Positions 1 through 9,943 of a DNA stretch of 64,000 nt are shown piece after piece. A program made the position numbers and the translations under genes. Under the pieces are notes generated by a model, which was not told the DNA's origin, made no database searches, and saw only the letters and a program-made list of their open reading frames with translations. Source of the DNA: Kingdonia uniflora (lineage: Eukaryota > Streptophyta > Magnoliopsida > Ranunculales > Circaeasteraceae); the NCBI GenBank assembly GCA_014058105.1, contig JACGCM010002659.1:2604001-2668000 (forward strand), written 5' to 3'. Position 1 is the stretch's first letter. The number at the start of each line of letters is the position of its first letter.

Positions 1-700
1 TTACAGTTCATATATACACAGTCCAAGCTACAGTAATTTCGCCATATGAAGTGGATTTCGTATCTACAACAATTCACTTTGATTATCAAGTATAAGAAGG
101 GAGTGGACAACAAAATGGTTGATATGTTATCTTAACCCCCATTACCAACTATTTATACTTTGTTGGTAGCTATATAGATAGAACCTATTATTCCGTTTGA
201 GTATATTATAGGGTATGACGATAATAAAGAGCTCTGTGTGATTCACCAGAAGTTGCTACATGGCAAGACATGTGAATATGAATTGAAGAATGACTTAATT
301 TACAGGGGCAGTCTACTATGTATTCTTGAGGGTATAGACCATTTGTATTAGATTAAAGATGCACATTATTCCTGAGTGGCAGGTCATTTTGGGGTTGAGA
401 AGGCTCTTTTAAATTTACGACGTTATGTCTATTTGCCAAAGATGCAGGTGAATGCTGCTCGTGTGGTTTGTGGTTACGTTCTATACAGCACATCGAAACC
501 TTCCAATCGTAAGTTAGAACTGTACTTACCATTACCAGTACCTAGCCGACCTTAGGAGAGCATTTTGATGGATTATATGGGTAGTTTTCCTATGAACAAG
601 TGTAAAAATGATTACCTGTTTGTGGTGGTAGATCAATTCAACAAGATGATAGTTCTTATTCCATGTTAGAAGACGGTCACTGAGGAATGAGCATCATGAT
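1..700 (+). pseudogene. Degenerate Ty3/gypsy (chromovirus-like) RNase H and integrase remnant
   Basis: Around 45-133 the frame reads MKWISYLQQFTLIIKYKKG followed by a valine-aspartate rich stretch. That is the usual end of a Ty3/gypsy RNase H before the integrase. From about 365 the frame reads AHYS-stop-VAGHFGVEKALL, then LRRYVYLPKM and a V-x2-Y-x-L-Y region, which corresponds to the integrase HHCC zinc-binding part with its cysteines eroded. Further on are LPLPVPSRP, MDYMGSFP and FVVVDQFNKM, the start of the integrase core with its first Asp. Several stops and frameshifts interrupt it, so no product can be made. The LP-x-P-x-RP spacing favours a chromovirus clade over the Tat elements elsewhere in this window. 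The left end lies outside the window. Confidence 0.75.
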
Positions 701-746
701 TACTTTTAGAGATGTTTAGAGGAAGACGGTCATCTCCAGTTCTAGC

Positions 747-1130
747 TTGAGTAGGAGCTCAAGGTTCCTAAAGGGAGAAGCCATGATCCAGGAGGATCTA
801 GACATTAAACCTCTAAAAAGATGCCAAGTCTTTCGAACGAGCCTTGGAGCCGTTCGAACGAGTTTAATGAAAAGTGAAGCCAATGGTTATATTGTTGATT
901 TTAGGCTTTATTTGCCTAGGTCATTCGAACGAGCCTTGGAACCATTCGAACGAGTCGAAGACCAAAAGAAGAGGTTCTAGGTGTCTCGATTTCTAGGCAT
1001 AATTTGTCAGGTCATTCGAACGACATTTGGAATCGTTCGAATGAATCTGGGTTCAGAAGACCAATTGGTTATGTCTCAGTTTAGGCTTAATTGAGCGAGT
1101 CGTTCGAACGACTATCACAACTACTTCATA
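747..1130. repeat. Cluster of TTCGAACGA palindromic motifs
   Basis: The core (A/G/T)TTCGAACGA, part of the palindrome TCGTTCGAACGA, or a one-base variant occurs about seven times: near 831 and 854, 920 and 943, 1015 and 1038, and 1101. In the first three groups the copies come in pairs about 22 bp apart, joined by a spacer like GCCTTGGAGCC. The pairs recur roughly every 90 bp with different sequence between them. This is probably the U3 or untranslated part of a decayed retrotransposon. A 77-codon open frame covers part of it (747-980) but shows no recognisable domain and is probably chance. Confidence 0.7.
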
Positions 1131-1780
1131 ATTTAGTGCATTTAAGGGCATATTTGTCCTATTTTGTAACTAGGAAACTTGTAATCTTCATAAAAGGGAA
1201 TGGTTAGGCAAGATGAAAGGATCCAAGTTTTGTAATCTAGAACTTAGGATTTGAAGGGGAATTCAATTGGAATCAATCCATTGAGCAATTAAAGCTCTTT
1301 TTGGGAAAATAACCTCCCAAATTGTGTTCTTCGTTTAATTCTTCAATTATGAAGTTTTCTAATTCGATTGTGGATTAGAAATAATCAAGGTTGCAAGCCT
1401 AGCCGTTAGGATGTTTTTGGATGCTTTCACACAGGTTTAGCGCGCATCAAATATATCTATGCACTATAATCATCCACAATGGTTAAGAAGAAACAATAGC
1501 CAAAATATGAAGGCAATGAAAAAAGACCCCAAATATCAACGTGCATCATTTAAAAAGGCTGAACAGACTTTATTAAACTAGAAGGAAAACTTAATCTGAT
1601 TGCTTATCTTTCGAATAAATTGTACAAGGTCCATTATTTGAACAAGAAATAGATGGAAATTTCTTAGCTAAATATTGCAAACGAGGAAAAGAGATATGGC
1701 CTAAGCGCCAATGACAAAGATTATTATTCGTAAGTTGGGGATTAATAGTAGCTGAATCATATGATTGTTGGAGGTGGTAA
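1131..1780. other. Gene-free stretch, possible LTR remnant
   Basis: No coding sequence is recognisable. The part around 1140-1440 has features seen in plant LTR ends (a short T-rich leader, a GTAATCTTCATAAAAGGG stretch and repeated AATT-rich text), but no TG...CA boundaries, primer-binding site or partner LTR were found. From about 1440 the sequence may be the upstream part of the copia remnant that follows. Confidence 0.25.
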
Positions 1781-2430
1781 AGTCCCTATGGATTAAAGTA
1801 ATCCAGTCTCATGTGGCATAATAGGTTAACTGAGCATTTGAGGAATCATGGATTCACAAATGATTGTACCATGTATCTTTATAAAGAAGGCAGCCAAAGG
1901 ATTTGCTTTCATTGTAGTATATGTAGATGACCTAACAATCACCAGAACTCAGGGGGACATAAAGAAAGTTGCCGCATCTTTGAAAAAGGAATTCGAGATG
2001 AAAGACCTGGGTAGAGCTAAATTCGGTTTGGGAATACAGATAGAGCAATTACCCAGTGGCATGCTTATTCATCAGTAACGTATACCAAAAGATTTCTACA
2101 GCGATTCTATAGGGATACGTACGAGTCATTCATTAACCACACCAATCATTTCATGGTCTCTAAACATTAAGTCTGACCCATTCCATCCTCCTAATGTGGA
2201 TGAAGAACTCCTAGGACCAGAGATTCCATAACTTGGAGCTATTGGAGCTTTACATGGCAGTATGTACAAGGTCATACATTTCCTTTACAGTAAATTTGTT
2301 ACAGTTCAACCCCTACACAGAGGCATTGGAATGGAATATTAAAGCACATCTTTAGATACTTGCAGGGAACAATCGACTTAAGATTATTCTACTCATGGCT
2401 AAAAGGGCTTGGCCTTGGGAAGTTGCACAT
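1781..2430 (+). pseudogene. Ty1/copia reverse transcriptase/RNase H remnant
   Basis: An open frame at 1848-2078 carries the copia RT signature: GFAFIVVYVDDL with the YVDD catalytic box, then LKKEFEMKDLGRAKFGLG, typical of plant copia RT_2 just after the catalytic site. Just upstream, 1810-1890 in another frame reads WHNRLTEHLRNHGFTND, the usual text before YVDD. Downstream, shifted frames still show EELLGPEIP and the IGALH region that leads into the copia RNase H. Stops and at least two frameshifts break it. Gag, protease, integrase and LTRs were not seen, so this is a fragment. Confidence 0.85.
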
Positions 2431-3489
2431 TTTCAGCATGAGATTGAAGAATTGCTACACTAGTTAGACCAGGTTCATATATACACTGCGTGTGTTTCGA
2501 GAAAGTAATTGTATTTGTGTTTGACTAACTTCTGTATCAGCACAATGGCTAGGGCAACCAACAGTTTTTCTTACTCCAGCTTTGTTTTATGATTTATGGC
2601 TAGACCTGTAAACTTTCGAAATAATGTTGCTGGTATAGTTATACCAGGGCAAGCACATTTTGTAAAATTTCTCTGATATATATAACATATCGTCTTCACA
2701 TAAAAATAAAAAAAATCCACTCACTTGTTTGATAAGAAAAACTCCGCTCCCTTGTTTAAGCTTTAGCATTTTTCCCTTCCAGAAACCACTATTGGAATGA
2801 TTGGAAAACTTACTCGCGTTCAAAAATCAAACATTCAACCTCACAATAATCTCACTATACCATTGGAAAATTACATAATTAATCAGCCAATATTGGATAC
2901 CTTGAAGATTACAGTTATATGGCCTCTCATAGTCGGGTGGCCACACAAATAAGAAATTAATTAACAGTCTGCTCTCAATCTATCTGAGTTTGAATATGAG
3001 ATTTATGTGTGATTCACAAGGTCTGCATCCATATACTGTATCGAAATTTCAAACACACAGAAAGGAGAGAAATATATAACCCCCAATCTATAGTGGCTCA
3101 ATAATTCTAGGGATATCTAATGGAACGACAAGACACACATAAAAGGTCGGGAACCTCCTCCGAGGTTCAATTTTCATGACTAGACTCAAGCCAGTTCTCA
3201 GTTGTTCAAATCATTCTATCATTCCAATATCTACCTCTATAGTTAGGTTCGGACAGTATGAGTGAACGAGATGGAAGGAATATATCTGTATTCTGCAATC
3301 CATAAACCAGCACCTGGAAGCTCATCAATAGCTCTCTAAGCAGAACCCACGTTTAATCAGATGAGCCTCTGCATATTAGAGTAATACAGTTGGTTGATAC
3401 TTTTCGCCATACCATGTACAACATATTAATGTCATATAAGAATTCTAAGAGTTATGTGCTACAACTCTTGCTACTATAAACTGCCCAAA
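2431..3489. other. Intergenic, nothing recognised
   Basis: AT-rich sequence with no recognisable gene, RNA or mobile element end. A 78-codon open frame on the - strand (2587-2823) has no recognisable domain and is treated as chance. Confidence 0.4.
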
Positions 3490-4000
3490 ATCTTAGTACA
3501 TGTGTCTTCTGTTTTAAGTTCTGATATTTCTTAGTTTTGTAAGAAGAGAGAGTCCGCGGTGAATATTATTGATAGTTAGGCCTTCCTAATTACTAGATGT
3601 TTTTGTTTGATAATAAGCACTTTTCAAAGAGTTTTACTAATGGTGGGTCTCTCATTTATCCAAAATATATATTTTACATAATGTGCTCTTCCTAGAGTTC
3701 TTGGCTCAAAAAAACAACCCAGATATTCTTCTTTTTTATAGAAGTACCCCAAAAGATAGGTGTGAAAGAAGTGAAGTTCTAGTAAAATTCTTGGCATGGA
3801 TAGAAGTTTGGAAGGTCACTCGTAGGATTCTAAGATATCACAGCAAAATCCTATCAAAACCTTATCTTAAGTCTTAGTACGTGTCTTATGTTTTATTTTC
3901 TTTCTAATTTATTTCAAGTTTTGTAAGAGTCTCAAGTGATATATTATTAGTAGTAGTTAGGTTTTCCTAATTATTTGGGTCTCTTATTTATCCAACTTGA
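3490..4000 (+). repeat. Direct repeat pair upstream of the NAC gene
   Basis: The stretch 3490-3665 (CTTAGTACATGTGTCTTCTG, then AGTTTTGTAAGA, GATAGTTAGGCCTTCCTAATTA, and later GGGTCTCTCATTTATCC) reappears in diverged form at about 3872-3995. The copies are about 380 bp apart. They flank a 64-codon open frame (3683-3877) with no recognisable domain. This could be a local tandem duplication or the ends of a small decayed element; no TG...CA ends or target duplication were found. Confidence 0.6.
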
Positions 4001-4167
4001 TAGACACGTTTCTACCTCTTATATAATTAAACGTTCTACCATCACAAACTTCTTATAATTGTGTTGTTCTCTCTGTCCCTCTTTAAGTCTAAAACAAGTT
4101 ACTGGTACGTCTAAACACAGTTTAGTCTTCTTTTTTGTTAGTATACATGCATGGTTGATTATATACG

Positions 4168-4515
4168 AAAACCCTAGCTAAATAGTTTTCGTCTCTTTTC
4201 TCCAACCGTGCTTACAATTAAGTTTTAAGTAGAAGAAAAAAGTGTGTTCAAGTAGGTTTACAATCAAGAACTTAGGGTTTTGAATTTAACAAGAAGTTAT
4301 AGCGTTTTGTTTATCATCGTTTGATCTTGTGATTATTTTCTGTTTACTAGAAACTATGTTACGCACTAAGAATTTATTCTTTATTTCTAGATTTTTTTTT
4401 CATGATTAATTTTTCTCAGTTTTGTGAGTGTTTTTCAAGAACTTAGGGTTTTGTTTTTATCGTTAGGGTTTTGTTTCTATCAAGAAGTTCAAATTTTGTT
4501 TATCATTGTTTTATT
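4168..4515 (+). promoter_or_regulatory. Telo-box-rich leader of the NAC gene
   Basis: Four copies of the plant telo-box AAACCCTA or its complement lie in the 450 bp before the NAC start codon: AAAACCCTAG at 4168-4177, and TAGGGTTTT at 4273-4281, 4444-4452 and 4464-4472. The last ones sit in a diverged duplication: CAAGAAGTT plus a TTTTGTTTATCAT stretch appears at about 4290-4320 and again at 4479-4510. Telo-boxes are common near start sites of plant genes expressed in dividing cells. The transcription start site itself cannot be placed. Confidence 0.5.
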
Positions 4516-4567
4516 TTATTGGACATAATTATTTGTTTTTAGACTTTTTCTAGATTAATTTTTCTTT

Positions 4568-4603
4568 ATGGATAAACAGAGATTACTTGTGCTTGATTTT
4601 TGA
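4568..4603 (+). CDS. Upstream ORF of the NAC gene (11 codons)
   Basis: ATG at 4568 opens MDKQRLLVLDF and stops with TGA at 4601-4603, 14 bases before the NAC start at 4618. If this stretch is in the mature leader, scanning ribosomes would meet this uORF first, and the short gap would tend to lower initiation at the main start. Whether this ATG lies in the 5' UTR is inferred. Confidence 0.4.
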   Translation: MDKQRLLVLDF

Positions 4604-4617
4604 GAAGGAAGTCAAGG

Positions 4618-6792
4618 ATGTCGCGAGAAGTGCCTCTAGGATATATATTTGCTCCAACGGACAAGCAGATACTTAAGTACCTCTCGCTGAAGATGCAGGA
4701 AATTCCTGTCAAGTACGACCCAATATGTGACTGTGATGTGTACAATACAGATCCGCAAAATCTCCGAAGTATGTACATATATATAAATTGATCACTTATA
4801 TTCATCTTCTTTTTCTTGAATATTCAACATAAAACTGGACTAACTTTTGCAAGGTTTTTTTGTAGGGTTTGAGGAAGATGGTACATACAAAACCGAGAGT
4901 TATTATTACGTTCGACGAAGAAGGTTAACTGATAATTCCTCTAGACCTAGTCGATCTGTAGGAGAAATTGGATTTTGGAGGACGTCTGGTAGTACAAATT
5001 TCGAGGATGACAAAAAGTTTGTGTACGCTTCGAAGACGGCACTTGTATTTCACCTCTACAAATTCAATGTTCATGGAAAACGGGTGGGCGTCGAGAAAAC
5101 CAATTGGCTAATGGACGAGTTCACTTATGAACCAGATAAAACAACCATCAAGGTCAGTTAATTTGCATGGTTTCTATTATATTTATTTTATCATGCTAAT
5201 CGGTGTTGTGAAAACGGAAGAAACAAATTACGTTCCCACGAGTTTCAACAACCTGATGGTTTAACAACATTTTTAATTATGTACCACCAAACCGGACTGA
5301 ACCACCATTGAGAACTTGAACTCTAGGCGCTCTAGACAATTCCAAGGCTTTTGTAACTAAATTCTATAAGACCGATTGATGAAATTTAAGCTTAATCATC
5401 ATTCCGTTTTAAATCTATGGTTCTACTAACAATTGTACATTAGTATCTTTTTGTTCTATAAATCTGATGCATACCTATATTTCCATGCAGTTTACAGAGT
5501 TGGCCATTGTTAGAATCAAACTTGGGCTTAGAGGCAAAGGAAAGACAGTAGGCAATCAAAGCAACTTTGAACCAGCGAGCAACAAGAGAAAACGACCAAT
5601 AATTTGTGGAGTACGAATGGAGGATGGAGAAGCGTCTATTTCAACAACAATACTCGAGCAATTAGTAGACGATCGCAGCAGCTTAGAACCAGTGAATAAC
5701 AAGGGAAAACGACCTAAAATTTTTAACGCAGAGGTGGGAGAAGCGTCTACTTCAACATCACCAATGAAAACCTCCAATAGATACAGTGGTTACCTGTTAT
5801 CGCAAGAGGATATCGACTCTTCAATGATTTACAACAAAGAGTTTCAAGGAAAACAGCTATTTTCAGATTTTCAGGCTAAGTCTCGCGGCGAAGGGACAGT
5901 GAACTTTGTTACATCTTACGAGGAAGCACAACAACGAGAATGTTCAGAGTATCAGTCTATGAATAGTGATGGGATGGTGAACTCTTCCACATTTCACGAG
6001 GAAGGTTTGCAACAACAGCGATATACCGATTTTGTCCCAACTAATATACAAGCCATGGTGTCTCCTGAAGTTGCACTGCAACAACAGCACCTACAACAAT
6101 GCACAGATATCGTGCCTACTAACGATGAAGGGGTGGTCATGAGTTCTTACATGTCTCAAAAGGAAGCACAGCAACAGAAACAATATACAGATTCAGTGCC
6201 TACTAACTACGGCCAAGGGATGGTGACTAATGAGGCGTCTTACCCCGTAGAGCTACAACAGTTGAATATCGATGAGGAGTTGTGTAATCTGTATATGGTC
6301 ATAAATCATGAGCTACAACCACGACGAATGGAAGATATCAATTTGGATTTTGGGGAAGAATATATGCAACAACACCAGCAACAACAATACACAGATATCA
6401 TGCCTATTAATGATGAAGGGGTGATCATGAGTTCTTACGTGTGTCAAGAGGAAGCGCAGCAACAGCCACAATATACAGATTCGGTGCCTATTAACGGAGA
6501 AGGGGTGATCATCAGTTCTTACATGTGTCAAGAGGAAGCACAGCAACAGCAGCAAAATACTGATTCGGTGCCTACTAACTACAGCCAATGGAAGGTGAAC
6601 AATGAGCCGTCTTACTCGGTAGTGCAACAACAGATGAATATTTATGAGGAGTTGAGTAATCTGCAAGAATTGCCAGACGAATATATGGGGAATTACGAGC
6701 TACCACCACGACGAATAGAAGATATCAATTTGGATATTTACGAGGATGAATATATGCACCCCTATGCTAACTGTTACCCAGTGATGGACTGA
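4618..6792 (+). CDS. NAC domain transcription factor with repetitive Gln-rich C-terminus
   Basis: Three exons join in frame: 4618-4768, 4866-5152 and 5491-6792, with introns GTATGT...TGTAG and GTCAGT...TGCAG, giving about 579 residues. The NAC DNA-binding fold spans roughly residues 5-165: subdomain A as VPLGYIFAPTDKQIL, subdomain C as SRPSRSVGEIGFWRTSG, subdomain D as KTALVFH and EKTNWLMDEF, and subdomain E around FTELAIVRIK at the exon 3 start. The two-intron layout is the usual one for NAC genes. Two basic NKRKRP/NKGKRP segments near residues 180 and 225 may be nuclear localisation signals. The rest is an acidic, Gln-rich region of repeated QQQ-x2-YTD-x-VPTN units, probably an activation domain. 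The protein should bind DNA in the nucleus; its targets are unknown. It is a divergent NAC with no visible defect. The start was chosen because it precedes the subdomain A motif and is the first in-frame ATG. Confidence 0.9.
4769..4865 (+). other. NAC gene intron 1
   Basis: Donor GTATGT at 4769 and acceptor TTTTTTGTAG ending at 4865. Splicing joins the last base of exon 1 to the first two of exon 2 to make an Arg codon, keeping the NAC reading frame. Confidence 0.85.
5153..5490 (+). other. NAC gene intron 2
   Basis: Donor GTCAGT directly after an AAG codon and acceptor CCATGCAG ending at 5490, followed by TTTACAGAG. Both junctions fall between codons. The intron lies inside the NAC domain between subdomains D and E, where many plant NAC genes have one. 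Confidence 0.85.
5917..6756 (+). repeat. In-frame coding repeats in the NAC C-terminus
   Basis: About seven copies of a 25-32 residue unit, built on a Gln run, (Y/C/N)TD-(S/I/F)-(V/M)-P-(T/I)-N and a G-(M/V)-V/I-(M/I)-SS tail, occur between 5917 and 6580. On top of this, a longer block of about 70 residues at 6167-6366, ending RRMEDINLDFGEEYM, is repeated at 6532-6756, ending RRIEDINLDIYEDEYM. The block structure suggests recent unequal exchange inside the exon with the frame kept. Confidence 0.85.
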
Positions 6793-6946
6793 GAAGATCG
6801 CTTTCTCTGAGGATCAATTTACGTCAAAGAAATCATGGTGCTAGTGGAAAGTTAGCAATCGTTTATCTTAAGATGGACTTGGCAATTGTTTTGTTCTTGG
6901 AGTAAGGTCTAGCCCTCTCCATTTCGTGTAATTTCTTCTCTGCATC

Positions 6947-6952
6947 AATAAA
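6947..6952 (+). terminator. Poly(A) signal AATAAA of the NAC gene
   Basis: A canonical AATAAA lies 155 bases after the NAC stop codon, after a T-rich stretch (TTTTGTTCTTGG) that fits a plant far-upstream element. It probably sets the mRNA 3' end shortly downstream. Confidence 0.6.
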
Positions 6953-6959
6953 ATGCACT

Positions 6960-7778
6960 TAACCTCAAAAAAGTGTTAGGATCAAAGAACGTCTTGTACT
7001 CTTAAGGGTTTTAGCAATTTTGTGTTGAATGGTACCTTGTCTATTATCTTTATGTATATTATGTGATAGATTATCAATTTGTTTGTGTAAAATTGAGGTG
7101 TGCATAAGTCTTGGGCACGTTTGAAGGGTTTTAGTAATTTGAAATGCTTAATATATTTAGGAGGCAAATCTTGAGATTAGAGCGATTATGATCAACAGAG
7201 AACCTTAGAACCACGCCTTACCTCTGCCTCGGGTAAGTAATGGGCTGAAAACTTTTCTAGTCTAAAGACTTTAAATGCTAGTTTGCTGTTTCTTATGGAT
7301 TATTAGCCACGGCAGTTCTTGGAGTAGTAACGTTACTTCGTAAAAGAAAGTGCAGAACAACATACTCCTTCGTATATAAAAGCACCATCACATGCAAACG
7401 CAAACACAAATAAGGGGTGAGTTGTGGGGTCTGATCACAGGAAATTTGTTATTGAAGAACTTCATATTGGTTTGAAATCCAGCTTATCTGGAGGGCAATT
7501 TATGTACTAGGGATCCTTTGCATACAGTTATACATCGAGTAAATATTCCTCTAACCTGCATACAGAAATCCCAGGATGTAACTGAATTCTGCTTTATCTG
7601 GACATACGCTACTTGGACATAACAAAGAAAACTTGCAAGTTTCATATGAAGGTCTATGAAAACTAGACTGTCATATTCATATATGAGGAAACACCAATGA
7701 ATATCCCGAGTCTCAGGCACACAAACACAAAATCTGGTTTAGTATAATGACCAAGTAATGCAGAGAATCCTCTAGCAA
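6960..7778. other. Intergenic, small internal duplication
   Basis: No gene is recognisable. The phrase GGGTTTTAG(C/T)AATTT with neighbouring text GTCTTG..C occurs twice, near 6990-7025 and 7105-7145, a short duplication. The stretch 7190-7778 shows nothing identifiable. Confidence 0.4.
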
Positions 7779-8247
7779 AATATTCGTTAAATTTGATTAA
7801 CTTTTCAAGATAAATCTTCGATAACTATCCATAATCAATCTTATTATCCAGGAAAGATTTACAGAGTCTGACATATATTTCATTAATCAAATTCAATATC
7901 TATTCCAGCAATGCATCAATAAACGCATAATCTACAAAGAAACTAGCGGCAAGTATATTTGTTGCTCAAAAATACACTTATAAGTACCTTTCTTACATTC
8001 TAAAAGAGACTAAACCCTTGACTGAGACAGACACGTAAAGAAATGATACAAAGCGACACAAACAAGGATAAAAACTTCATCAGTGAAGTGATAATCGGAT
8101 CAATGATCTACCAGATAAAAGGCTGGCGCAGGTGAATTCATGCAAGAGCTGCCTAATAGAGATGCGATTCATGTGAATTATATATAAGATGGTTGGAACT
8201 TGGAACTTGCAGAGCTGTCCCTCGCCATTGTTCAGTGTACATGCCTC

Positions 8248-8833
8248 TAGGGTTGTCAATTGATCGGATTTAGACCGGATAGTGCTGAATCCGAATCCGA
8301 ATCCGAACTCAAAACTACAGTACCCGAATCCGATCCGAATCCAAAGGTAATTTCACCATCCAAATCCAGTCCGAATCCGAACAAAGTAGCAATGCTTCCA
8401 AAAAACATCAAAGCTTCTACGGTGAGAGAATTCTAAATTGAATCCCTACAACAACAATAATGAGTTCTTCACATTTGTGTTCCACTAAGATTAGATTTAG
8501 AACCAACTATGGAGTAAATCTTCAACAATAGAGTAAACCTTCAATAATCAAGAATCTGATATTTCCAAGAACTAATTGAAACATAGCTATACTTCTTGAT
8601 TGGAGATGAGAAGAGGAGAGATGTAGTGAGAGAGTTGTACATAAAATACCTAAAAGATGTTTTTCGGATTCCGATTTGTACCGAATTGGATATGTATGAA
8701 TCCAAATCCGATCCGAAAATAATTCGGATAATATAACTAAGATCCATATCCAATCCGAAGTTGTAAAACCTATATCCAAATCCAAATTTTTCGGATCGGA
8801 TTTCGGATTAAATCCGATCCATTGACAGCCCTT
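8248..8833. mobile_element. hAT-type MITE (copy 1), 8-bp target duplication
   Basis: A 586-bp non-coding element beginning TAGGGTTGTCAAT and ending ATTGACAGCCCTT, with terminal inverted repeats that extend as diverged GATCGGATTTA / TAAATCCGATC. It is flanked on both sides by the identical 8-mer CATGCCTC (8240-8247 and 8834-8841), the target duplication size of hAT transposons. The interior is rich in CCGAAT/ATTCGG words. It has no transposase, so it would have needed an autonomous relative to move. Confidence 0.9.
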
Positions 8834-8905
8834 CATGCCTCCCTTGATTTTTTCATCATCTTTTTATCTTCTTTTATCCTTTATGGGTCCGGAACTTTGG
8901 ACAAC

Positions 8906-9647
8906 TATAGGAGCACGCTCCCGCTAACCATGAGCTTGCAGGTCGTTAGACAACCTCCCCGCCACTAGACGAGCACGCCTTAGGGGAAGCTCTCCTAACG
9001 GCCTACTAGCCAAGACGAAACCACGAGACTCTAAGATCGTTTAACGACCTCCCCAATAAGACGAGCACGTCTTAGTAGAAGCCTTCTTAATGACCTATGA
9101 GTCATGATAAGTGTATGAGCACGCTTCTACTAACCATGAGCTTGCAGGTCATTAGACGACCTCCTCACCACTATAAGAGCACGTCTTAGGAGAAGCTCTT
9201 CTAACGGCCTACTAGCCAAGACGAAACCACGAGACTTCAAGATCGTTTGACGACCTCCCCAATAAGATGAACACGTCTTAGTGGAAGCCCTCTTAACAGT
9301 CCATGAGTCATGACAAGATCGGTTTGTAACAACAAGCAGTAGTAACCCTCCCCACGTGGAAAAGCGAAGCCTAAGATCCCGGAGGGTATCTTAGGAGTTA
9401 CACATGTCACGTGAGTTCAGGCACTTCTAGGTCAAAGGCTCCCCCTATAAATAGGGAGAGAAGAGGGACTTTAGAAGGGACCTTTTTTGGAGAACCTTCC
9501 CCTTATCTAGAGAAACCCTAGCTGTTGAAAAAGGAGAAAAGAAAGAGACCTGGAGATAGTCGAGTGGTGCCCTTCTCTAGTGAGACGCATCAATCCCAAA
9601 GCCCTTAATCACTCATTATCGTCGCCATGAAGATCACGGAGACTACA
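8906..9647 (+). mobile_element. LTR of Ty3/gypsy element E1 (copy 1)
   Basis: The LTR starts TATAGGAGCACGC (TG mutated to TA; TGTAGGAGCACGC in copy 2) and ends GGAGACTACA, followed at once by a primer-binding-site-like TTAGTGTCGTCTGCG. Its first 400 bp are an internal duplication of about 205 bp: the block starting TAGGAGCACGC...CCATGAGCTTGCAGG recurs at about 9112. A TATAAATA box lies at 9446. Only the start of this element's gag follows, because E2 is inserted there. Confidence 0.8.
9446..9453 (+). promoter_or_regulatory. TATA box of the E1 LTR (copy 1)
   Basis: CCCCCTATAAATAGGGAG in the middle of the E1 LTR, conserved at 14458-14465 in copy 2. Probably the promoter driving the E1 transcript. 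Confidence 0.7.
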
Positions 9648-9648
9648 A

Positions 9649-9943
9649 TTAGTGTCGTCTGCGTTCACGCGACTGCAAACTCTATCAAAGTCGCGCAAAG
9701 ATGGAGGTTTCTACACGAAACCAGACCTACGAGCAAGCTAGAGTAGAGATGCAAGATGCGCTCCTATAGTTGTAAGAGAAAATGTTAACAAAGGAGGACC
9801 AGATTTGCCAGCTCCAAGTGGCAAACGTCAACGAGATGAGAGAAACCCTCCTCGTTAGACATCAAGTGCCAGTTGACGCCTTTGTGCCGGCCGTATTTGC
9901 CGACTACTCTACGCCCCATGACGTGGCCCCCGACGATCCCAAT
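9649..9943 (+). pseudogene. E1 primer-binding site and N-terminal gag remnant (copy 1)
   Basis: TTAGTGTCGTCTGCG directly after the LTR looks like a mutated TTGGCGCCGTCTGTG, the PBS type used by the other Tat elements here. ATG at 9701 opens MEVSTRNQTYEQARVEMQ and continues, after two stop codons, into a frame with QICQLQVANVNEMRETLL, a helical Gln/Glu-rich Gag N-terminus. The frame is cut at 9943 by the E2 LTR. It is the same sequence as 14658-14949. Confidence 0.65.

Noticed and set aside
6313..6666. 117-codon open frame antisense to NAC exon 3
   Set aside because: Shadow of the Gln-rich coding repeats; Leu/His-rich reading comes from the complement of Gln codons.
8522..8836. Overlapping open frames in the hAT MITE
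   Set aside because: They result from CCGAAT-type words in a non-coding element and do not resemble transposase.
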